Positions 32,250 to 41,187 of a stretch of DNA of 64,000 bases are shown piece after piece. The DNA is from SIG607 sp045605385 (GTDB lineage Bacteria > Bacillota > Clostridia > Oscillospirales > Acutalibacteraceae). The position numbers and the translations under genes are program-made. The notes beneath the pieces are model-generated. The model worked only from the letters and a program-made list of their open reading frames with translations. It was not told the DNA's origin and ran no database searches. The DNA lies in contig JAZUPW010000039.1 in assembly GCA_045605385.1 (NCBI GenBank), positions 118,132 through 182,131 on the forward strand. The letters are read 5' to 3'. How positions within the stretch are numbered: the stretch's first letter is position 1; each line of letters starts with the position of its first letter.

Positions 32250-33542
32250 ATGTTAGACATTAAATTTATTCGTGAAAATCCTGAAATTGTAAAGGAAAAC
32301 ATTAAAAAGAAGTTTAAAGAAAATAAACTTCCTTTAGTGGACGAAGTTATTGCTCTTGATGAAGAAAAAAGAGCAACAAACAGCCGTGCAAACGAACTCA
32401 GGGCACTTCGTAATAAAGTAAGTAAAGAAATAGGCGCTTTAATGGGTCAGGGCAAACGCGAAGAAGCCGAAGAAAAGAAACTTATTGTTAAACAGCAGGC
32501 AGATGAACTTGCGGCTTTGGAAGAAAGAGAAGTTGCTCTTGAAAATGAATTAAAAGAAAAAATGATGAAGATACCCAACATTATTGATGCTTCTGTTCCG
32601 ATAGGCAAGGATGACAGCGAAAATGTTGAAGTTGAACAGTTCGGTGAACAGACAAAGGTTGATTTTGAAATCCCGTATCATACCGACATTATGGCATTGT
32701 TTGGTGGTATAGATAAAGAAGCTGCAGGCAGAGTTGCAGGCGAAGGCTTTTATTATCTTATGGGAGATATTGCGCGTCTTCACAGCGCAGTTACCGCTTA
32801 TGCAAGAGATTTTATGATAGACAAAGGCTTTACTTATTGTATTCCGCCTTTTATGATTCGTTCAAACGTTGTTACAGGTGTTATGAGTTTTGAAGAAATG
32901 GATGCTATGATGTATAAGATAGAAGGCGAAGACCTTTATCTTATTGGTACAAGCGAACATTCTATGATAGGCAAGTTTATTAACACCGTTACCGATGAAG
33001 CAACTCTTCCGCTTACATTAACAAGTTATTCGCCTTGCTTCCGTAAGGAAAAAGGCGCTCACGGAATTGAAGAACGCGGTATTTACCGTATTCATCAGTT
33101 TGAAAAGCAGGAAATGATTGTTATTTGTAAACCCGAAGAAAGTATGGATTGGTTCCATAAAATGTGGAGTTATTCGGTAGAACTTTTCCGTTCTTTAGAT
33201 ATCCCTGTTCGTACGTTAGAGTGTTGTTCGGGTGACCTTGCAGACTTAAAGGTTAAGTCTTACGATGTTGAAGCGTGGTCGCCTAAGCAACAGAAATACT
33301 TTGAAGTTTGCTCTTGTTCTAATTTGGGCGACGCTCAGTCGCGCAGACTTGGTATTAAGGTTAAAGATGAAAACGGCAACCGTTATCTTGCGCATACTCT
33401 TAACAACACCGTTGTTGCTCCTCCGCGTATGCTTATTGCATTCCTTGAAAATAACCTTGAGTTTGACGGCGAAAAGTACAGCGTAAAAATTCCTGAAGCG
33501 CTTCGCAGTTATATGGGCGGCAAAGAAAGAATTACTTACTAA
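32250..33542 (+). CDS. serS: Seryl-tRNA synthetase
   Basis: A 430-residue class II synthetase. The N-terminal tRNA-binding coiled coil (about 25-105, Glu/Lys/Arg rich) is followed by the catalytic core: motif 2 CFRKEKGAHGIEERGIYRIHQF and motif 3 with VVAPPRMLIAFLENN near the end. Length is normal. ATGGGGAAG precedes the start. The methyltransferase gene mnmM follows after two bases. Confidence 0.97.
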   Translation: MLDIKFIRENPEIVKENIKKKFKENKLPLVDEVIALDEEKRATNSRANELRALRNKVSKEIGALMGQGKREEAEEKKLIVKQQADELAALEEREVALENELKEKMMKIPNIIDASVPIGKDDSENVEVEQFGEQTKVDFEIPYHTDIMALFGGIDKEAAGRVAGEGFYYLMGDIARLHSAVTAYARDFMIDKGFTYCIPPFMIRSNVVTGVMSFEEMDAMMYKIEGEDLYLIGTSEHSMIGKFINTVTDEATLPLTLTSYSPCFRKEKGAHGIEERGIYRIHQFEKQEMIVICKPEESMDWFHKMWSYSVELFRSLDIPVRTLECCSGDLADLKVKSYDVEAWSPKQQKYFEVCSCSNLGDAQSRRLGIKVKDENGNRYLAHTLNNTVVAPPRMLIAFLENNLEFDGEKYSVKIPEALRSYMGGKERITY

Positions 33543-33544
33543 TT

Positions 33545-34114
33545 ATGGATTTTCCGCTTAATTCTTTGGGAATTACCCATAAGTTTATGGCAGAGCATAT
33601 AAAACAAGGTGACTTTTGTATTGATGCTACTGCAGGAAAGGGAAGAGATACTGCTTTTCTTTGTTCGCTTGTAGGGGAAGAAGGAAAGGTTTTAGCCTTT
33701 GATATTCAGGAACCCGCAATTGTTCAGACTAAGGCGTTACTTTGCGAAAAGAATTACGAAAATGTTGCAGAAGTGTATCTTGATTCCCACGAAAATATGG
33801 GCAATTATGCAAAAGAAGAAACAGTAGACGGTATAATGTTCAATCTTGGTTGGCTGCCAAACGGTGACCATAACATTTTTTCAAAACCCGACAGCACAAT
33901 TAAAGCAATAAAAACGGGGCTTGAATTGTTAAAACCGGGTGGAGTGATGAGTGTATGTATTTATCACGGAAAAGAAACGGGAACAGCCGAAAGAGATGCC
34001 TTGATTCCTTTCTTTAAAACCATAGATAACATTAAGTATACGGTTATAAAATTAGATTTTACAAACCGCACGGGTGAAATACCCATTCCTGTATTGATTA
34101 TAAAGGAAAAATAG
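33545..34114 (+). CDS. mnmM: tRNA U34 methyltransferase MnmM (YtqB family)
   Basis: A 189-residue class I SAM methyltransferase of the YtqB family, which completes mnm5s2U34 from nm5s2U34 in tRNA. The SAM motif is FCIDATAGKGRDTAFL (about 26-41), followed by DSHENM, the conserved GIMFNLGWLPNGDH and CIYHGKETG. The gene starts two bases after serS and is probably co-transcribed. Older databases label it rRNA methyltransferase. Confidence 0.9.
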   Translation: MDFPLNSLGITHKFMAEHIKQGDFCIDATAGKGRDTAFLCSLVGEEGKVLAFDIQEPAIVQTKALLCEKNYENVAEVYLDSHENMGNYAKEETVDGIMFNLGWLPNGDHNIFSKPDSTIKAIKTGLELLKPGGVMSVCIYHGKETGTAERDALIPFFKTIDNIKYTVIKLDFTNRTGEIPIPVLIIKEK

Positions 34115-34126
34115 AAGGTGCTTATA

Positions 34127-35467
34127 ATGTTTAATGTTGTAGATTACGGTGCTGTATCGGGCGGTAAAGTGCTTTGCCGCGAAGCCTTTCAAAAGGCAGT
34201 AGACGCTTGTGCAAAAGCGGGCGGAGGAACAGTTTTTGTTCCTGCAGGTACATATCTTTTAGGAACGGTGTTTTTAAAGGATAACGTGCATATTGTTCTT
34301 GAAGCAGGCGCACTTATTTTAGGAAGCACCGACCTTGATAACGATTTTGCTCCCGATGAGCCTAAAACACCTCCCGTTTATCAGGATGTTTCGCATACTT
34401 TCTTTCATCACAGTCTTTTTGTGGCTGAGTTCTGTAATCATATTTCAATTACGGGCGCAGGAAGAATAGATATGCAAAGAGCCTTTGAAAAAGAAGGAAC
34501 TCTTCGCGGAAAAGGCTTGTGTGGAAACGGTTCATACCGCGGCGCAAAGGTTATTGCCTTTAAAGAATGTTATGACGTTATTCTTTCTGATTTCAGCACC
34601 TACAACGCAACCGATTTGGCAATTTATCTTGCGGGTTGCGAAACCGTTAGAATCTATAAACTTTTTGTTGATACCGTAATAGACGGCATAAGCCCCGATT
34701 GCTGTAAAGACGTTGTTATTACCGATTGTATTGTTCACAGCGGTGATGATGCTATTGTTCCTAAGAGTTCTTACACTTTAGGCAGAAAAAAAGTTATGGA
34801 GAATATGGTAATATCCAACTGTGTAATTCAAACCGACTGCAGCGCAATTAAGTTTGGTACTGAATCTAACGGCGGATTTAAAAATATTTCCATAAGCAAC
34901 TGCGTTATTTACGATTGCCGCGAAGCAGGTTTTTCGTTTGAAAGTATGGATGGCGGTGTAATAGACGGTATTACCGTTACTAATATTACCCAAAAGAACG
35001 TGGGTTGTCCATTCCTGTTTATTTTAGGAAATCGAGGCAGAGGTCCCGAAGGTCACGTAATAGGTACAATTAAAAACATTCGCATAAGCCATCTTATTCA
35101 TACAGGTCCTTATAACACCTGGCCGAAACAGCGTTCCTGTTATTTCAAAGACCGTGATACAATGTTCCTTAACCATCAGGCTGCATTTATTTGCGGACTA
35201 CCCGATCACTATATTGAAAACGTGCGCCTTGAAGATATACATCTTGAAATGCTTGGCGGTAAAGGGCAGGATGCGGCAGATAAAGTTGTTCCCGAAAACC
35301 CTGAGGGTTACCCCAATCCAATTACTTTCGGTTGCTTAAATGCTTTCGGCTTCTTCTTCCGCCATTGTAAAAACTTAAAGGCTATAGACATTCACGCAGA
35401 GGTTTATGAGCCGGATGCAAGACCCGAAATAGTAACCGATGACGTTATAAATTTTGTAAGACAGTAA
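34127..35467 (+). CDS. Glycoside hydrolase family 28 (polygalacturonase-like), cytoplasmic
   Basis: A 446-residue right-handed beta-helix enzyme. The GH28 catalytic acids appear as DGISPD (Asp186, Asp191) and SGDDAI (Asp207, Asp208), with later HVxG-like strands and repeated NISISNCVI rungs. Family members cleave galacturonan, rhamnogalacturonan or xylogalacturonan. There is no signal peptide, which fits exo-acting enzymes on imported oligosaccharides. The start is the ATG at 34127 after AGAAGGTG; a GTG at 34118 lies inside that ribosome site. It opens the carbohydrate locus. Confidence 0.88.
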   Translation: MFNVVDYGAVSGGKVLCREAFQKAVDACAKAGGGTVFVPAGTYLLGTVFLKDNVHIVLEAGALILGSTDLDNDFAPDEPKTPPVYQDVSHTFFHHSLFVAEFCNHISITGAGRIDMQRAFEKEGTLRGKGLCGNGSYRGAKVIAFKECYDVILSDFSTYNATDLAIYLAGCETVRIYKLFVDTVIDGISPDCCKDVVITDCIVHSGDDAIVPKSSYTLGRKKVMENMVISNCVIQTDCSAIKFGTESNGGFKNISISNCVIYDCREAGFSFESMDGGVIDGITVTNITQKNVGCPFLFILGNRGRGPEGHVIGTIKNIRISHLIHTGPYNTWPKQRSCYFKDRDTMFLNHQAAFICGLPDHYIENVRLEDIHLEMLGGKGQDAADKVVPENPEGYPNPITFGCLNAFGFFFRHCKNLKAIDIHAEVYEPDARPEIVTDDVINFVRQ

Positions 35468-35470
35468 AAT

Positions 35471-35506
35471 AAAAATTGCTTGAAGAATTTTCTTCAAGCA
35501 ATTTTT
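35471..35506. terminator. Bidirectional terminator
   Basis: Perfect 16-bp arms AAAAATTGCTTGAAGA and TCTTCAAGCAATTTTT with an ATTT loop, between the convergent GH28 and GH-A genes. Confidence 0.88.
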
Positions 35507-35510
35507 TTGT

Positions 35511-37604
35511 TTATATAATTCTTTCGCCTGTATTTGCGTCAAAAACAGCGGTAGTGTATTTTTCAAGTGTTATATTAATAACTTTACCGTTTTTTAATAA
35601 TAAATCAAAGTTTCCGCCGTGGGTGCAGTTAATAACAATAATATTTCCGCCTGCTAACACGGTATCACCCGTATTAAGATAAATATGCGCTCCCGATTTT
35701 TCAATTATTGTCTTTATAATATCGTATGGCAAATAATTCATTCCTACCCACACGTTATTGCCTTTTTGCGCGGCGGCAACGGCGTTGTTATCATAAAAAG
35801 CCAAGGCAGTGGCTTCTTTATCGTTTACCGCAAAATAAGGAGAAAGGGCATTACTTTCTATTTCTTCGGTATTACCGTTAACGGTATTAAAACTTAAAGG
35901 CGCATTAACGGTTTCAATGTTCATACCTACGGCATCGCTTATATTATCGGTGCTTAAACTATAATTATCGCAAAAACCCGAAGCATAAAGCCAAATAGAA
36001 GTTATGCCTTTTGTTAATGCTTTTAACTGTTCACGCTTTTCTTTTTTTATCATATAGCAATTAACAAAAATAATACATTTATAGCGGTTTATTTCGGCTT
36101 TTTCAATATCATTAAGATAAATACAGTCATAAACAACACCGCACTTTGCTACTTCTTTATGAATTTGGTAAGATTTATCGTTAACACGGGCGCGGCAGAA
36201 GTAAGAGTCGGTATCGTACACAAGCAGTACGTCGGCTTGTGATGTGTACTCTGCGTTTGTAAAAGATTTTGCTATATTTTGCAGTTTCTCAATTTCATCA
36301 AGTAAATAGTTTTCTTCCCACCAACCAAGTTTTCGGTAAATGCTTGAAAGATATTCAAGTTCGGGTTTACCCATAACGTAACGCGGCTGTACACGGTGGT
36401 CGTAATACCATGCGCCGTGCCCTTTTAAAAGCGGTTGTAATATATTTCTTCTCAGCACCGATATTGTTTGTTCTTTAAGATTTTCGTCTCCGCCTAATAA
36501 AGGAACACAGGTGGGAAACTGATCCATTTCGGTAAGCCAAAGTATGCCGTTGAGTCTGCAAGATTCAAGTAACCCGCGTTGCATAGGCACTTCATCGGGC
36601 AATCTGTTATCAAGGTATGCAAAGGGACCGCAAAGAAAATCAATAAGTTTTCGGTTTTGATAAAGAGTATGAGGCTTTAAATGACCTTCAATAGGCATCA
36701 TAGTTCCGCCAACACCTAAGTGGTATCCGTAAAATGCGCCTGTAAGAATATTTGGTAAATGCTCTTTTATTACAGCGCAGAAGGTAAGTATTGCCTCTGC
36801 TACCGCTGTTTGCATACATTCCTGTGAATCCATAATTATTCTTGAAAAACGCGGATCTCTGAAATGTCCGTTATCGCCTTCGGGTGTAACTTCGGGCGAG
36901 AAACGGGCTGTTTCAAAGGTTACTTCGGCATCGTTATAGGCAGATTGCAAGTTCTCATTAGTATTGTATTTTTCTTTAATGAATTTATAGAAACGCTCTT
37001 TGTAGGGTTTGGATACGTCAACGCCCCAACCGTGCCATTCTCCAAATATACCGCAAGCAACCTGAAAACCCAATAAAGCGTCACCCTCAGGCGTGTCTTT
37101 TAAAGCGTTGCAAAGTTTTGCAAGAATGGCTGACGCTTCGCGTATCCATTTTGTTGAAGCCAGACTTACGCGCATACGCTTTAGGGTGTCATCCCGTATA
37201 AGACGATCAGATTCGCCGTCGTCAATTCCTTCTATGTCGCCGTTTTTGGTTCTGTAAATAACACACTCCTGGCTGTTATCTCTAAGCCACCAATAAGGTG
37301 GATTCATATGAAGACGCACCAGCACTTTAGCCTTAGGATTTACACTTAATACTTCGCCTATTTCGGCAATAACGGCAGAAGGGTCGTAGTCGCTTGTCTT
37401 ATGCCAACCCAAATGTATACCTGTATCTACATTTACAAGGTTAATACCGCGCTCACTAAAGTTTTTAATATTCCTTTGCGCTTGCGCTGTATTGCTGTTT
37501 GAAGCGGGGATATCGCTTAATCCGTAGAGTATAGGCGGTGTTTTTATGCCGTCTATAAATAAACAAGGTTTGCCTTTATCTTGTTTTACTTCAATTTTAG
37601 ACAT
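35511..37604 (-). CDS. Clan GH-A glycoside hydrolase, GH42-like
   Basis: A 697-residue protein: an N-terminal TIM barrel (about 40-420) followed by a flavodoxin-like trimerisation domain (about 460-600) and a beta C-terminal domain, the plan of GH42 beta-galactosidases. Candidate acid/base is Glu189 in FGEWHGWG and candidate nucleophile Glu359 in WLTEMDQF. The residues before the acid/base differ from the usual Asn-Glu, so substrate may not be a beta-galactoside. No signal peptide. It is the last gene of the minus-strand operon and overlaps the SDR gene by eight bases. Confidence 0.72.
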   Translation of the reverse strand: MSKIEVKQDKGKPCLFIDGIKTPPILYGLSDIPASNSNTAQAQRNIKNFSERGINLVNVDTGIHLGWHKTSDYDPSAVIAEIGEVLSVNPKAKVLVRLHMNPPYWWLRDNSQECVIYRTKNGDIEGIDDGESDRLIRDDTLKRMRVSLASTKWIREASAILAKLCNALKDTPEGDALLGFQVACGIFGEWHGWGVDVSKPYKERFYKFIKEKYNTNENLQSAYNDAEVTFETARFSPEVTPEGDNGHFRDPRFSRIIMDSQECMQTAVAEAILTFCAVIKEHLPNILTGAFYGYHLGVGGTMMPIEGHLKPHTLYQNRKLIDFLCGPFAYLDNRLPDEVPMQRGLLESCRLNGILWLTEMDQFPTCVPLLGGDENLKEQTISVLRRNILQPLLKGHGAWYYDHRVQPRYVMGKPELEYLSSIYRKLGWWEENYLLDEIEKLQNIAKSFTNAEYTSQADVLLVYDTDSYFCRARVNDKSYQIHKEVAKCGVVYDCIYLNDIEKAEINRYKCIIFVNCYMIKKEKREQLKALTKGITSIWLYASGFCDNYSLSTDNISDAVGMNIETVNAPLSFNTVNGNTEEIESNALSPYFAVNDKEATALAFYDNNAVAAAQKGNNVWVGMNYLPYDIIKTIIEKSGAHIYLNTGDTVLAGGNIIVINCTHGGNFDLLLKNGKVINITLEKYTTAVFDANTGERII

Positions 37605-38415
37605 TTTCTATCTCCTCGTTATATCGCTTTTTTAAATCGTTAAGCAGAGTGGGGTATAACTGACAAGACATTCCGCCGTCTACAATAAGTTCGGTGCCCG
37701 TTATATTCTTAGACATATCGGTGCCGAAGAACCAACAAGCATTTGCTATATCTTCAAAATCCGAAATATCGCCAATGGGGGTAAGAGCACCGTTTACTAT
37801 TTGCTTATTGCCCATTTGTATCCAACGCTCCGTTTTTATTGTACCGGGCAATACAACGTTACAGCGTATTCCGTATTTTCCTAAGTCTACCGCTAAGGCT
37901 TTTGTAAAAGCGTTTATACCGCCTTTAGAAGCCGAATATGCCGCGCGGTTTGGTATTGCACGGTGGGCTGTATTAGAACTTAAGAAAACAATTGAACCTT
38001 TATTATTCTCTTTCATTCTTATTGCCGCCTGACGTATAATTGTAAAGTTCCATACAAGGTTTGTTTCAAAAACGTCTCTGACTTCTTCAACGGGTACAGT
38101 AAAGAAATCCTGACCTGCCGCGGGGTCTTTTGGGTTAAAACCCATATTAGCAGCATTAAGTATAACTGTCTCCACAAATCTGCCCGTTTTATCTATATCA
38201 TTAAAAATATCAATAATTTGCTGTTCATTACGGATATTACATTCATATCCTTTTGCAAATACACCATACTTATCAGTAATAGTTTTTGCTGAAATTTCTG
38301 CCTGGGCGCCTCTGCGACTGGTTATAAAAACATCAAAACCGTTTTTTGCAAAATGTTCGGCTATAGCATAACCTGTACCGCTTTGCGCACCTGTAATAAA
38401 TACCGATTTACTCAT
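37597..38415 (-). CDS. Short-chain dehydrogenase/reductase
   Basis: A 272-residue classical SDR. The cofactor motif is TGAQSGTGYAIA (about 8-19), the active site has the serine strand VFLSSNTAH (about 142-150) and YSASK (about 159-163), and the PGTIKTERW turn follows. The acidic/basic pattern after strand 2 (TSRRG) suggests NADP(H). In this operon it probably oxidises or reduces a sugar or sugar acid between the hydrolases and the dehydratase. It starts one base after the GH16 gene. Confidence 0.85.
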   Translation of the reverse strand: MSKSVFITGAQSGTGYAIAEHFAKNGFDVFITSRRGAQAEISAKTITDKYGVFAKGYECNIRNEQQIIDIFNDIDKTGRFVETVILNAANMGFNPKDPAAGQDFFTVPVEEVRDVFETNLVWNFTIIRQAAIRMKENNKGSIVFLSSNTAHRAIPNRAAYSASKGGINAFTKALAVDLGKYGIRCNVVLPGTIKTERWIQMGNKQIVNGALTPIGDISDFEDIANACWFFGTDMSKNITGTELIVDGGMSCQLYPTLLNDLKKRYNEEIENV

Positions 38416-38416
38416 A

Positions 38417-39235
38417 TTATTTCACCTTATCAAACACTCTTATGTAATCAACTACAAAGGTATCACCTTGGTTGTCAAAAGCCTCTTGGACCGGCCTGTG
38501 GTCTTCGAAACGATAACCGCTTACTTCAGTAGAAATGATTATAAATTCCGGTCTGCCTGTTAATTTATCTGTTATTTTTCCATCCTCTTTACCGTCAATA
38601 TAAAATGTGTATCCTTTTTCATCCCACAAAAGACCAAAACGATGAAATTCTTTCTCATCCAATTTAACGTTGCCGCCTATAATGCTGCGTTTCATATCAA
38701 GCCCGTATCCGCCCGTGAAAACATTATGAGCAGCTATTTTACCCGGCTGGAAGGACTCCATAACATCAATTTCAACACCGCTATCCATTGGATCAAGCGA
38801 TGAACCGATAACGGGGGATTGAATCCAGAAAGCGCTCCACCATCCTTCCTTTTGCTGAAGTCTGCAACGGCATTCGTAATAACCGTAGCCGTGGGTGAAT
38901 TTGTTCTCGTGAAGTTTACCAATATTCCATTGCAAATGATCATTTCCAAACTTAGTAGCAACTACAGGCTGATCCATAAAATTGTGTCCCGTCTGTAATT
39001 GTGAACTTACAGGTCTACCGTCTTTCATCATAAGGGTAAAAACAGCATTACTGTTACCGTCCAGAGTGACACCGTCCTCTATCCATGCAGGATGTTCCTT
39101 TCCCATCATACAGGTACGATAGTCCCATTTTGTCCTATCAAGTTCTATTCCATCAAATTCATCTGCCCAAGCAAGTTCCCATTCTCCATCAGGCAAAAAA
39201 CTCGGTTCATGATTATCAATTTCAAATTTTTTCAT
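38417..39235 (-). CDS. Glycoside hydrolase family 16, without signal peptide
   Basis: A 272-residue beta-jelly-roll enzyme that covers nearly the whole GH16 domain. The catalytic motif is EIDVME: nucleophile Glu155, Asp157 and acid/base Glu160. WADEFDG near the start and FWIQSP upstream are also typical. GH16 enzymes act on beta-1,3/1,4-glucans or on agar-type galactans; the class cannot be fixed by eye. Almost all GH16 enzymes are secreted, so the missing signal peptide is odd. AAAGGAGATA precedes the start. Confidence 0.88.
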   Translation of the reverse strand: MKKFEIDNHEPSFLPDGEWELAWADEFDGIELDRTKWDYRTCMMGKEHPAWIEDGVTLDGNSNAVFTLMMKDGRPVSSQLQTGHNFMDQPVVATKFGNDHLQWNIGKLHENKFTHGYGYYECRCRLQQKEGWWSAFWIQSPVIGSSLDPMDSGVEIDVMESFQPGKIAAHNVFTGGYGLDMKRSIIGGNVKLDEKEFHRFGLLWDEKGYTFYIDGKEDGKITDKLTGRPEFIIISTEVSGYRFEDHRPVQEAFDNQGDTFVVDYIRVFDKVK

Positions 39236-39249
39236 GGTAATATCTCCTT

Positions 39250-40410
39250 TTAAAAATAGAATTCTGTTTTAGCGGGACGAATATCGGTTAATGCCCCGGT
39301 ATAATGTCTTAATGTATGTGGTTGATAAGGGTGCCTTAAACATTCTTCCTCGTTAATTTCAATTCCAAGCCCCGCTTTATCGGGAATAGTTATATAACCG
39401 TCTTTGTATTCAAGCCTTTCATTTGTTACATCTTTACGCCATTCAACGTCGCTGTACATAATTTCAAGTATTGAAAAATTAGGCGTACAAGCCGCAAGTT
39501 GAAGCGTTGCAGCGTTAGCAACGGGACCCGACGGATTATGAGGTGCAAAGGGTATGTAATAAGTTTCGGCAACAGCGGCAATTTTTTTAAGTTCCATAAT
39601 ACCTCCTGCGTGGGAAATGTCGGGCTGAATAAAGTCTGCTGCTCTCATTTCAAATAAATCTTTAAAAGATTTTAAAGTATAAAGTCTTTCGCCTGCCGAA
39701 ATAGCAACAGGGGATTTATCTCTTACTGCCTTTAATGCCTCTAAATTGTCGGGAGGTGTAGGTTCCTCAAAGAACATAGGCTTAAACTGCTCAAGTTCCT
39801 TTGCAATTTTTATGCCCGTAGGTACGTTGAATCTTCCGTGACCTTCAATAAGCAAATCAACATCTTTTCCTACAGCATCTCTTACCGCCGCAACACATTC
39901 AAGAGCAATATTAAGGTCTTTGTTAGAAATTTCTAAATAAGATTTGCCAAACGGGTCCCACTTCATAGCGGTAACGCCGCGCTGTACGGCAATTTTCGCT
40001 TTTTCACCGAATTCTTGCGGTGTTTTTGCACCCGCAAACCAACCGTTAACGTATATTCTTACTTTATCGTTTATTTTACCGCCTAAAAGTTGATAAACAG
40101 GAACGTTTAAGTGTTTGCCTAAAATATCCCAAAGAGCCATTTCAACGGCTGATAATGCCGACATAAGCACAGCGCCGCCGCGCCAATAGGCATCGCGGTA
40201 TATATCGTGAAAATGCTTTTCAATATTAAGCGGATTTTTGCCAACAAGAAATTCTTTAATATGTTCTATTGCGCCAATAAGCGCTTTTTCCTTGTATTCA
40301 AGCGTAGCCTCACCAACACCCGTAATACCTTCATCAGTATACACTTTAACAAAAACCCAGTTCGTTCTGAAGCAATCAACCGTAAAGGTTTTAATATCTG
40401 TTACTTTCAT
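39250..40410 (-). CDS. Enolase-superfamily sugar-acid dehydratase (galactonate dehydratase-like)
   Basis: A 386-residue mandelate racemase-type enzyme. Metal ligands are Glu189 (IEGHGR), Glu215 (FFEEP) and Glu241 (AGER); the catalytic pair is His191 and His291 (APHNPSGP). This His/His arrangement and RGGAVLMSALSAVEMALWDI match D-galactonate dehydratase, except that the first ligand there is Asp (DFHGR). A related hexonate or 3,6-anhydrogalactonate-type acid is possible. It shares four bases with the upstream lactonase-like gene (ATGA), fitting lactonase then dehydratase. Confidence 0.85.
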   Translation of the reverse strand: MKVTDIKTFTVDCFRTNWVFVKVYTDEGITGVGEATLEYKEKALIGAIEHIKEFLVGKNPLNIEKHFHDIYRDAYWRGGAVLMSALSAVEMALWDILGKHLNVPVYQLLGGKINDKVRIYVNGWFAGAKTPQEFGEKAKIAVQRGVTAMKWDPFGKSYLEISNKDLNIALECVAAVRDAVGKDVDLLIEGHGRFNVPTGIKIAKELEQFKPMFFEEPTPPDNLEALKAVRDKSPVAISAGERLYTLKSFKDLFEMRAADFIQPDISHAGGIMELKKIAAVAETYYIPFAPHNPSGPVANAATLQLAACTPNFSILEIMYSDVEWRKDVTNERLEYKDGYITIPDKAGLGIEINEEECLRHPYQPHTLRHYTGALTDIRPAKTEFYF

Positions 40411-41081
40411 AGTTTTATCTCCTTGTATATTTCGGGAATTATTTTATTCTCACATTCAAAATCATCAGCAGTAATATTATCAAACATTCCAATATGTATA
40501 GGTATTGTTTTTTTAGCATTAACTCTTTTCGCAAAAAGTGCGGCATCGGTCATATTCATATTATTACCTACACCGTTTACAGGCAAAAACAAAGCATAAA
40601 TATTATCAGGAATATCTTCAAATATTTCTTCATTATAAAGTGTATCGCCCGTTATATAGTATTTCTTTTTGCCGTCATCAATAATAACCCCTATTGGAGT
40701 TATATCACTGTGTTCGGCTTTTACTGCAGTAAATTTAATTTTATTTTCAGTCCAGGTAGTGTGTCGGTTAAATAAAATATAGTTATTATTACCGCTAATT
40801 TTTCTAACATCATCCCATACTGATTTAGGTGCTAATACAGTAATGTTACTATCACTTGTAATAAACCTTTTCACAGTTTCGGGGTCATAGTGGTCAAGAT
40901 GATTATGCGTAAAAACCATAACGTTGGGTTTTATTCTGAAAAAACTTTCATCCACCGCTGCCCTACGGTAGTTTTTGGCATTTATCTTTTCAACGCTGTT
41001 TGATAAATACGGGTCTATCATTATTTTAAATCCGTTTGTTTCAAAAAGAAAACCTGCTTGTCCTAAAAACGTAATTTTCAT
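40407..41081 (-). CDS. Metallo-beta-lactamase fold hydrolase, UlaG-like
   Basis: A 224-residue protein with the MBL motif THNHLDH (about 58-64) and later metal ligands in YITGDT and IPIHIGMFD. The compact layout resembles UlaG and related sugar-lactonase or YtkL-type hydrolases. As first gene of the operon, just before a sugar-acid dehydratase, a lactonase role is a reasonable inference. Start at 41081 after GGTGATAT. Confidence 0.8.
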   Translation of the reverse strand: MKITFLGQAGFLFETNGFKIMIDPYLSNSVEKINAKNYRRAAVDESFFRIKPNVMVFTHNHLDHYDPETVKRFITSDSNITVLAPKSVWDDVRKISGNNNYILFNRHTTWTENKIKFTAVKAEHSDITPIGVIIDDGKKKYYITGDTLYNEEIFEDIPDNIYALFLPVNGVGNNMNMTDAALFAKRVNAKKTIPIHIGMFDNITADDFECENKIIPEIYKEIKL

Positions 41082-41091
41082 TATATCACCA

Positions 41092-41120
41092 TTGACTTTT
41101 TTATAATTTGATTGTATTAT
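41092..41120 (+). promoter_or_regulatory. Promoter of the AraC regulator of the carbohydrate locus
   Basis: TTGACT (41092-41097), 17-base spacer, TATTAT (41115-41120). The -10 is the left arm of TGTATTAT-N13-ATAATACA (41113-41141), a candidate operator shared with the divergent operon. Confidence 0.65.
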
Positions 41121-41187
41121 AATTTTAACTGTAATAATACAATTATCTTACTGTTTTTATTAGAAATATTATTGTAAAGGTGAAAAA

